DNA of 64,000 nt from Spirosoma pollinicola (GTDB lineage: Bacteria; Bacteroidota; Bacteroidia; Cytophagales; Spirosomataceae): contig NZ_CP025096.1 of NCBI RefSeq assembly GCF_002831565.1, forward strand, positions 1,612,001 through 1,676,000, read 5' to 3'. Below are positions 58,269 to 64,000 of this stretch, piece by piece (positions within the stretch are counted from its first letter, which is position 1; the number at the start of each line of letters is the position of its first letter). Below the pieces are notes generated by a model. That model saw nothing but the letters and a program-made list of their open reading frames with translations. It was not told the origin of the DNA and ran no database searches. A program made the translations under genes and the position numbers.

Positions 58269-59912
58269 CTAAATCAATTTTGGCTCTATCCAAAGCGCTG
58301 TAAAACAGCTAACAAGCAAAAAAAGCCATACCCAATTTGGTACCTGAACGGTGGTCGTTCGCGCAATACCTTCACGAACTGGATTGTGTTCAGCATGTGC
58401 TATCATAAACCGATTAACAAGTTGCCGTTCAGCAATTGGGTCGTTCTGGTTTCGGGCGTTGACATACACGGCCAGAGTGTCCTGCACAGTCTGCCAACCC
58501 GTCTGCCTAAACAAAGACTGGCCCGTTGTCAAGCGGTCGTTGATAGGCGATTTGACTAATGATACAGTGTCCTTACCAACTGACAGGCGGGATGATGCGT
58601 TACTGGTGTTGTTAATTGTAATAGCCTGTTGCAGTCCGCTATAGATGGGTTCATCTACCTGAATCACATTCTTATCAGAAGGAGACAGACGCGCCAACAC
58701 GGCTGACCAAACCCGGTTGTAAGTTAGGCTATCGCCACTGAGTGATACCGGGTAGGTTTCACTCAACAAACTTACGCCCACGCGTCCGCTCGTTCGCTGA
58801 ACAGCGATTGGATAGCCAGTTACCGCAAATTGATTCAAATTATCCGTAAAGCGGTAGGGGAGTGAGCTCAAGCCATTGCCTATTGGAACGACGGGCTCAC
58901 TGGCTGTTTTCCGAACCTGCCACTTACTTCCTAAAACCTTATTAATGGTTTGGCAATCGGTTTCCGGATTGGTCAGGTTAATAAATAACACTGCTTTTCC
59001 ATCAGCAACGGCTTTTCGGACGGTTGCGTTTGCCGCATTGCCGGGTTCAGTTATGATAAGGTCTGGTGTCGTTTTTCCAACGGTTTTGCCCACCTTATTG
59101 ATATTGACATTACTTCGAATATTAGTCGAAAGTGTGGTGACCACCTGTACTGTATGTCCCTGTTTACCTAACCAATCGGCCAGGGTTTTGCTCTCGAAAT
59201 CGGGGCTGTTCAGGAGGAATTGCACCGTTAATGGCTCCGTTGTTCGGGTAAAAAAGCGGATCGTATCCAACGTTGTTGTACTTCCCAATACCAACTCGCT
59301 CTGGCTGCGACCCCGAGAGAAAGCTGGAAATCGGAGAAAAAAAGCGTTGTCACCTTCATGGAGCGCGACACTATCTAACGTCTGTTTACCAAATCGAAGC
59401 CGCAGGAGTTGTTTCTCCGATGATAAAATTCGGCCCGCTACCCGCTGCATTTCGCCCTGTCGTACAATACCTTTCCAATGGATATCTGTCAACTGGTTGA
59501 GTTGGTTATAAGGAATCCATTGCAAGGCAGCGTTACTGAGTTGAGTCAATGTTTCGGTTGGAAAACGCTGCCCTGCCAGGGTGATAGAATCGTATTCTGC
59601 TCTGAAATTTCTGCTGGAAAAGCTATCCTGGATGTGCAGGCTATCTTTTAAGTGCCGGGCAAAGGACGTTGGAACATCGTCGCCAATTAACAGGGCATGG
59701 CTTGAGGGACTTTGTCTTTGCCAGTGGGGTTGGAGGAAATAACTGACGATAACCAGCCAGAGTAGCAGATTCAGGCCAGCCCGAATCCATTTTCGGCCTG
59801 ACGCCAGCGACTGGTTACGGGAAATGAGCCAGAGTTGACCCGCCAGTAAGATGAGCAACGCCAGGGCGATAAACCAATTAATCGGATCGGTCCAGTTGAT
59901 ACTAGTTTGCAT
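58269..59912 (-). CDS. Hypothetical membrane protein of the BatA/DUF4175 cluster
   Basis: 547 residues: two N-terminal membrane helices (WFIALALLILLAGQLWLI and AGLNLLLWLVIVSYFL), a long periplasmic portion (about 60-520), and one C-terminal helix (WVWLFLLVSCFTALWI). Middle region PDLIITEPGNAANATVRKAVADGKAVLFINLTNPE reads like the glutamine-amidotransferase-like fold seen in BatA-associated proteins of Bacteroidota. Follows DUF4175 on the same strand after an 87-base gap with a repeat. Probable member of an envelope-stability or aerotolerance complex; no named family. Confidence 0.75.
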   Translation of the reverse strand: MQTSINWTDPINWFIALALLILLAGQLWLISRNQSLASGRKWIRAGLNLLLWLVIVSYFLQPHWQRQSPSSHALLIGDDVPTSFARHLKDSLHIQDSFSSRNFRAEYDSITLAGQRFPTETLTQLSNAALQWIPYNQLNQLTDIHWKGIVRQGEMQRVAGRILSSEKQLLRLRFGKQTLDSVALHEGDNAFFLRFPAFSRGRSQSELVLGSTTTLDTIRFFTRTTEPLTVQFLLNSPDFESKTLADWLGKQGHTVQVVTTLSTNIRSNVNINKVGKTVGKTTPDLIITEPGNAANATVRKAVADGKAVLFINLTNPETDCQTINKVLGSKWQVRKTASEPVVPIGNGLSSLPYRFTDNLNQFAVTGYPIAVQRTSGRVGVSLLSETYPVSLSGDSLTYNRVWSAVLARLSPSDKNVIQVDEPIYSGLQQAITINNTSNASSRLSVGKDTVSLVKSPINDRLTTGQSLFRQTGWQTVQDTLAVYVNARNQNDPIAERQLVNRFMIAHAEHNPVREGIARTTTVQVPNWVWLFLLVSCFTALWIEPKLI

Positions 59913-59926
59913 ATTTAGTTAATGAA

Positions 59927-59996
59927 TAATGGATACTGAAGAATGGATAATGAATACTGCAAGCTTTCTCATTTTACATTATCCATTATTCATTGT
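59927..59996. repeat. Copy of the AATGGATAATG intergenic repeat family, partly palindromic
   Basis: Plus strand carries AATGAATAATGGATACTG and AATGGATAATGAATACTG (about 59930-59960) and then the reverse unit CATTTTACATTATCCATT with ATTCATTG (about 59970-59997). The inverse copies form an imperfect hairpin in the gap between the DUF4175 gene and the next gene. Confidence 0.7.
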
Positions 59997-59999
59997 CCA

Positions 60000-62234
60000 T
60001 TACTTAATATGTCGCCAAAAGGCTTGTTGTAAGGCACGGTCACTGGCATACGATGGACCGGTTCGCTCCGACGTACCCGTTAGGGCGTAGAGTTTTGTTT
60101 TTAACTGCGTTTTCTCAGCGCTGGTAAGCGATTTCCCTCCGGCCAGTTTTTGCAACGAGGCTAATATCGACCAATTCTGAAGCCCACTGTTCACCACGCC
60201 ATTAGCCAGACTATTGCCAAGTAGTTGCAGCGTTTGCCGTTGTTGGGTGTTTAGGGTTAAAAGGTCAAGATAACCGAGCGCTTCCGGAACCAGCAACTCG
60301 ATGCGTTGCTGCGAATACGCACGTTCCTGATTAAAAGCATCGGTTACGTTTTTGAATTCACCCGTTAAGCGGGTTTCCTTTTCTTTTGTCTGTGGTGGAT
60401 CGAAGCCGGTTTTCTTTACATACGACCGGGCTTTTTGCTGCGACAGTTTTAGGTATTTAAGGGCTTCCTGTTCATAGGGGAGGGCTTTTTCTGGTTCGTA
60501 CATCCGCAAATGCAGTTCCGATTGCCACATATTTTCCAGTGCCGTTTTCAGCAATGCCCTAGTTGATTGTTCATGAAACGTATTCGTTTCGGCATCGTCA
60601 TGATTGTGCACGTACTGCTCCATTAAAGCAGCCAGAGGGTCTTTGTTGTCATCAGCGGCCCCACTTCCATGATTGTGATCATGCTCATCATCGTCGTGGT
60701 GAGCTTGAGCAGGCCCGCCATGATCGCCTTCTCCTTCGTCGTGCTTGTGCATGTAGGCATCTACCAGGCCCGCTATGGGTGCCCCGTCGGTATTGGCGGG
60801 TGGGCCACCGCCACCGATTGATTTTTCAAATTCCTCGCCCAAAAACTGGCCGTAACGTAGTCGTAAGGCTTTTTGGTCGAACCCAATTTCATTCGACTGG
60901 CTTTTAAAGGCATGTGTCGGATTGGCCTTGTCGGCCATTTTTTTGCGGGTGGCAATTAGTTTTTCGGTATCGATAATAATTTGCCGCTGACTCCGGAAAT
61001 ACTCCGGCATTATATTTACGGCCATCGTAGCCAGTTCGCTTTCTTCAACCTTGGTTGTGTCTTTGTAAACGACAAAATACGTATCTGACTTCGTGAAATT
61101 TGGCTCGGGCTGGCGGTTGTCGAAGGCAGCCCAATAGTAATAAAGCTCGTCGCCGGGCGTGAAATTCAGCGCCTTTAGATCAATGGCCTTGGTAAATCGT
61201 GCTTCTTTGAAATTGGTCGGGCTGAGCGGGAATTTCATTTCCCGGAATTTCACGTTCTCGCCCGATCCCCGCGCTACGGTTGCCACAATAAACGCCTGAG
61301 TAATACTGAAATCATCAGAAATTTTAGCGGCTATGTTTAACGTTTTGGGGTCTTTGAGGTAATGAAACTGATACAGCACTTTTGAGTCAGGCTCAATTTT
61401 AGGCGCGAGGTCTGGCCTGGCTTCAAGGCGGTAAAAATCTGATTGATAAACAACCGAATCCTTATTGCTTTCCGTCCGCCAATAGGCTTTGATGGCATAA
61501 AGCCCTGAACTAATAAGTCGATCCTGATACGTGTACGCATTACCCGACTGCCGGAAGGCCAGTTCCTGTCCACGACTGCCAACCATTCGAACCGAGAGCT
61601 TCTGATTTGAACTAAACTGCACCCGCCAGCTCAGGTTCGAACCAACCACCGACGAAGCATTTAAATTTGATGAATTCGTTTCGGAAAGGCGTGTATAAGC
61701 AGGCGGCTGAATACGCAAACTGGCCGATTCGAAGGAAGGAGGAACGGGTTTGCTTTCAGGCATGACAGCAGCCATAAAGCCACTCTTTTTCGGCCCTTTC
61801 TCAGGACTTTTTTGTAGTAATGGATAGCCAACATAAACGGCGAGCGCGCCCACTAAAAACAGGCTGTATACACCCGCTTTCGACCAGACAACCACGGGTG
61901 CCTGTACACGTTGAATCTGCTGATTCAGCCGGTCAAGCTGAAGTTGTTCGGCCAGATTGAGCTGGGGTTTAGTCAATAGGGGCAAGCTATACTCAGCATC
62001 GCCAACCGTCTGATGAATGAGTTGAATGGCGAGCGGTTTTTTATCCTGGTACAGTTTATTGAAGATAGCGCCCGCGCCAAATCCTGCCACGCCCAGCAAA
62101 ACTGGCCATAGCGATGGTCCCGTAAACGTAGCAGTCAATAAATAGGCCGAAGCGGCCAGCAGCAGGCAACGCAGAAGGACGTTCGCGTAAAGCTGGTACG
62201 TGACCGACGAAATAAGACGTTTTAGTTCGTTCAT
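60000..62234 (-). CDS. DUF4175-family membrane protein with His-rich insert
   Basis: 744 residues. Two or three membrane helices in the first 150 residues (LLRCLLLAASAYLL; WPVLLGVAGFGAGAIF; VYSLFLVGALAVYVGYPLL), then a large periplasmic portion with Ig-like strands (LRIQPPAYTRLSETN, YYYWAAFDNRQPEPNFTKSD) and C-terminal helices. At about 485-548 is a His/Asp-rich insert in which a short unit is repeated: PIAGLVDAYMHKHDEGE and PLAALMEQYVHNHDDAE, with HHDDDEHDHNHG between them; it may bind metal. ATG overlaps the BatA-like stop by four bases. The family belongs to the DUF58/BatA cluster of Bacteroidota. Confidence 0.85.
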   Translation of the reverse strand: MNELKRLISSVTYQLYANVLLRCLLLAASAYLLTATFTGPSLWPVLLGVAGFGAGAIFNKLYQDKKPLAIQLIHQTVGDAEYSLPLLTKPQLNLAEQLQLDRLNQQIQRVQAPVVVWSKAGVYSLFLVGALAVYVGYPLLQKSPEKGPKKSGFMAAVMPESKPVPPSFESASLRIQPPAYTRLSETNSSNLNASSVVGSNLSWRVQFSSNQKLSVRMVGSRGQELAFRQSGNAYTYQDRLISSGLYAIKAYWRTESNKDSVVYQSDFYRLEARPDLAPKIEPDSKVLYQFHYLKDPKTLNIAAKISDDFSITQAFIVATVARGSGENVKFREMKFPLSPTNFKEARFTKAIDLKALNFTPGDELYYYWAAFDNRQPEPNFTKSDTYFVVYKDTTKVEESELATMAVNIMPEYFRSQRQIIIDTEKLIATRKKMADKANPTHAFKSQSNEIGFDQKALRLRYGQFLGEEFEKSIGGGGPPANTDGAPIAGLVDAYMHKHDEGEGDHGGPAQAHHDDDEHDHNHGSGAADDNKDPLAALMEQYVHNHDDAETNTFHEQSTRALLKTALENMWQSELHLRMYEPEKALPYEQEALKYLKLSQQKARSYVKKTGFDPPQTKEKETRLTGEFKNVTDAFNQERAYSQQRIELLVPEALGYLDLLTLNTQQRQTLQLLGNSLANGVVNSGLQNWSILASLQKLAGGKSLTSAEKTQLKTKLYALTGTSERTGPSYASDRALQQAFWRHIK

Positions 62235-63424
62235 GCGTTTTTTGTCAAGGCGAGCCAGCGTTCAACTACAACTAAAACGATAAATAATAGCAGTAGTGCA
62301 TGTTGCAGGCTCGCATGTTGTACCCTTGTTGGCTTGGTTGAGGGTATAAAAAGACTCTTGATCGCTTGTTGGCCAAGGGGCTGGCTGTTTATTTTCAGAC
62401 CATAATACCGGAGTAACTGTTCGCCCAACCATTCCGGCAATTGCCCGGTTTCGACACGTTCGGAGGTTTGGGGGGTCAGTACGTCGTTCGTATAAATGAC
62501 GTTGGGTAGTGACGTATGTTGCAAATTGCCCGAAACAATCGATAAGGTTTGTGGGGATGGTTTGGCAGGCAAGTGGTCGGTGAGTTGCCAGGTGTATGCC
62601 TGATTCGATGTAGGTTTTTCGTCAATCACCCACTCTATACCGTATACATCGGCTAGGGCGGTCAATGCGGCTGTAACCGTCTTTCGCTCCTGTTCATTTT
62701 TATATTGGACCAGCGTTCGGATAGGTCCCGAATGTACAGGCTCCGACTGGAATTTGAGCGAAGGGTCCAAGGCAGAGCTACTGGTAAGTTTACCGCCCTT
62801 GTTGATAAATAATTTTCGGTTGTCCTTTAAGGATAGATAAGCGCGGGGCTGATTCGTTGAATCGATGAGGGTATGAAGCTGAAAATGAGTTGGTACCGTA
62901 ATGGCGGGAACATCGGCTAAGGCCTCCGTAGGGCTTATGTACAGATGAAGCACATTGTGTTGTGCATCAACCTGATTAATAGCTGTTTGCAAGCGCAATG
63001 GATCGAGTCGGGCTTGGTTCTGGAACGGGTATGGTTTGTCGTCTAGTTTCGTCAGACGATCATCGGCCCAGATAACTCTTTCCCCTTTCTTTAGAGCTTC
63101 GGTTAGTTCAAACTTGAAATTATCCGCAACAGACGAGCTTGGTTGGACCAGATGAATTTTCTGAACAGCTGGTGGCTTCGTCAGCCAGTTAAGCAACGGT
63201 TGGGCGAGTAAGACGGCTAGCAAAATCAAGAGTAAACATCGAATAATCAGCAGCAAAACATTGTCGAGCCGGAACCCCCGGCTTTGTTGCTGTTGCTTTT
63301 CCAAAAGCCATTGTGTAGCCGCCCAGGGCAGCGGTTTCCCCTGCTTCTGGTGCCAGAAGTGAATGATGACCGGAATGATAACGGCCAGCGCCCCCCACAA
63401 TAAAATTGGCTCAACAAATGGCAT
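62231..63424 (-). CDS. BatA N-terminal-domain membrane protein
   Basis: 397 residues. Starts with the BatA/aerotolerance-type N-terminal domain: VEPILLWGALAVIIPVIIHFWHQKQGKPLPWAATQWLL followed by the second helix VLLLIIRCLLLILLAVLLAQPLL. Then a periplasmic part (about 90-370) and a C-terminal helix (HALLLLFIVLVVVERWLAL). Stop overlaps DUF4175 start (ATGA); start is one base after the DUF58 gene stop. It likely builds a membrane complex with them. No von Willebrand domain is seen. Confidence 0.88.
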   Translation of the reverse strand: MPFVEPILLWGALAVIIPVIIHFWHQKQGKPLPWAATQWLLEKQQQQSRGFRLDNVLLLIIRCLLLILLAVLLAQPLLNWLTKPPAVQKIHLVQPSSSVADNFKFELTEALKKGERVIWADDRLTKLDDKPYPFQNQARLDPLRLQTAINQVDAQHNVLHLYISPTEALADVPAITVPTHFQLHTLIDSTNQPRAYLSLKDNRKLFINKGGKLTSSSALDPSLKFQSEPVHSGPIRTLVQYKNEQERKTVTAALTALADVYGIEWVIDEKPTSNQAYTWQLTDHLPAKPSPQTLSIVSGNLQHTSLPNVIYTNDVLTPQTSERVETGQLPEWLGEQLLRYYGLKINSQPLGQQAIKSLFIPSTKPTRVQHASLQHALLLLFIVLVVVERWLALTKNA

Positions 63425-63425
63425 A

Positions 63426-64000
63426 TTAACTTGTCAAATACTGTTTTAGCACCAGGGCAATTGGCTCGCTTAAGCGAACGCGGATCAGCCGAACGTGCGG
63501 AATTCGTAAACTGGTTTCTAATTGGGTCAGGTAGTCGGCAGATCGTTGGCGAACCGTATCCCGAATGGCATCGGCCTGTAATTCGATTTCTTTCCCCGTT
63601 TCCAAATCCTGAAACCGGTAAAAGCCACTCATCGTGAAGTCGATTTCCTGATCGCCCAATAGCTGGAAAATAACAATCTCCCGCCGGGGGCCAGACACTT
63701 TCTGAATCAGGTTCACCCACTCGTCATTTACCTGAAGGAAGTCGGACGCAATAATGAGCATCTCGCTTTGCTTCCGGCTGAATTCCGGGAAGGAGGTAGC
63801 TGTACTGTCCCAGGTACCATTCGCTTTAGCGGCTTCGAGCGTGGCTACGAGTTTCAGGAAAGACTGTTTACCTGCCGGAACCAGCGTTTGTATCGTACCA
63901 TTCTGCAAGCTGTACAAACTGATCTGGTCGCTTTGTCGGTTACTCAGATAGGCGAGTGAAGCCAGCAGGATTTTGGCATATTGTAATCGACTGACATCCG
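63426..64000 (-). CDS. DUF58-domain protein, 5' end outside window
   Basis: The frame is open from the window's right edge; visible are about 190 codons. The first residues SRLQYAKILLASLAYLSNRQSDQISLY are typical of DUF58 (the conserved 'YA..LA' helix followed by GL), and SEMLIIASDFLQVNDEWVNLIQKVSGPRREIVIFQLLGDQEIDF gives the von Willebrand-like Asp-bearing strand and helix. DUF58 proteins work with MoxR AAA ATPases, and the family precedes BatA-type genes here, as is usual. A MoxR gene would be expected further to the right. Confidence 0.88.
   Translation of the reverse strand, partial: DVSRLQYAKILLASLAYLSNRQSDQISLYSLQNGTIQTLVPAGKQSFLKLVATLEAAKANGTWDSTATSFPEFSRKQSEMLIIASDFLQVNDEWVNLIQKVSGPRREIVIFQLLGDQEIDFTMSGFYRFQDLETGKEIELQADAIRDTVRQRSADYLTQLETSLRIPHVRLIRVRLSEPIALVLKQYLTS

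Noticed and set aside
1-64000. CRISPR arrays, transposons, prophage, tRNA and rRNA genes
   Set aside because: No regularly spaced direct repeats, no transposase or integrase frames, and no cloverleaf or rRNA-like sequence found on reading the gaps.

Overview
The window comes from a Bacteroidota chromosome, most likely a Cytophagales member close to Spirosoma (inferred). The evidence is type IX secretion parts (PorD-like, PorE-like, a sorting-domain protein), a Rho with a long disordered insert, the gene neighbourhood bamD-rpoZ-coaBC-porD-recN, TAnnTTTG-type promoter boxes and GC content near the middle of the range. I see no transposase, integrase, CRISPR array, tRNA or rRNA. Both ends cut a gene: a GH3 glycosidase on the left and a DUF58 protein on the right.

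The standout region is 9829-20447, a minus-strand cluster of six clear genes. In transcription order they are: FHA protein, (a possible 27-residue membrane peptide), PP2C phosphatase, two tandem Ser/Thr kinases, one polypeptide joining a SEDS (RodA/FtsW) glycosyltransferase to a class B penicillin-binding transpeptidase, and a second FHA protein. This is nearly the gene content and order of the actinobacterial fhaA-fhaB-pstP-rodA-pbpA-pknA-pknB operon, here in a Gram-negative Bacteroidota, with rodA and pbpA fused and with different ectodomains. It looks like a phosphorylation-controlled peptidoglycan synthesis system.

Left of it (1-9776) lie sugar metabolism genes, a Cys/His-rich protein paired with a redox-dead thioredoxin fold, a PAS histidine kinase overlapping a receiver-Crp fusion regulator, DNA polymerase IV, two small genes of under 60 codons, and a DUF885 lipoprotein. 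To its right (20448-35480) are a GH20 hexosaminidase, response regulators (one with a degenerate receiver pocket), a WYL regulator, a GNAT protein, a deacetylase-like protein, a potassium channel, a TolC-like protein, a ThuA protein, a sterol-desaturase-type hydroxylase and Rho. A structured RNA candidate with its own promoter lies upstream of rho.

From 35487 to 51804 the window is mostly housekeeping and envelope biogenesis: coaX, an outer-membrane protein, lptC, cytochrome c and SCO proteins, recN, porD, coaBC, rpoZ, bamD, an OstA-like LptA protein, tilS and a PorE-like OmpA protein. From 51952 to the end come a small secreted basic protein, a DinB-fold protein, an SDR enzyme, a three-gene amidoligase cluster (ATP-grasp-like, class I glutamine amidotransferase, GCS2 ligase), an ECF sigma factor with two small membrane proteins, and a DUF58/BatA/DUF4175 cluster. 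Intergenic gaps hold several long, near-perfect palindromes and a family of AATGGATAATG-type repeats.
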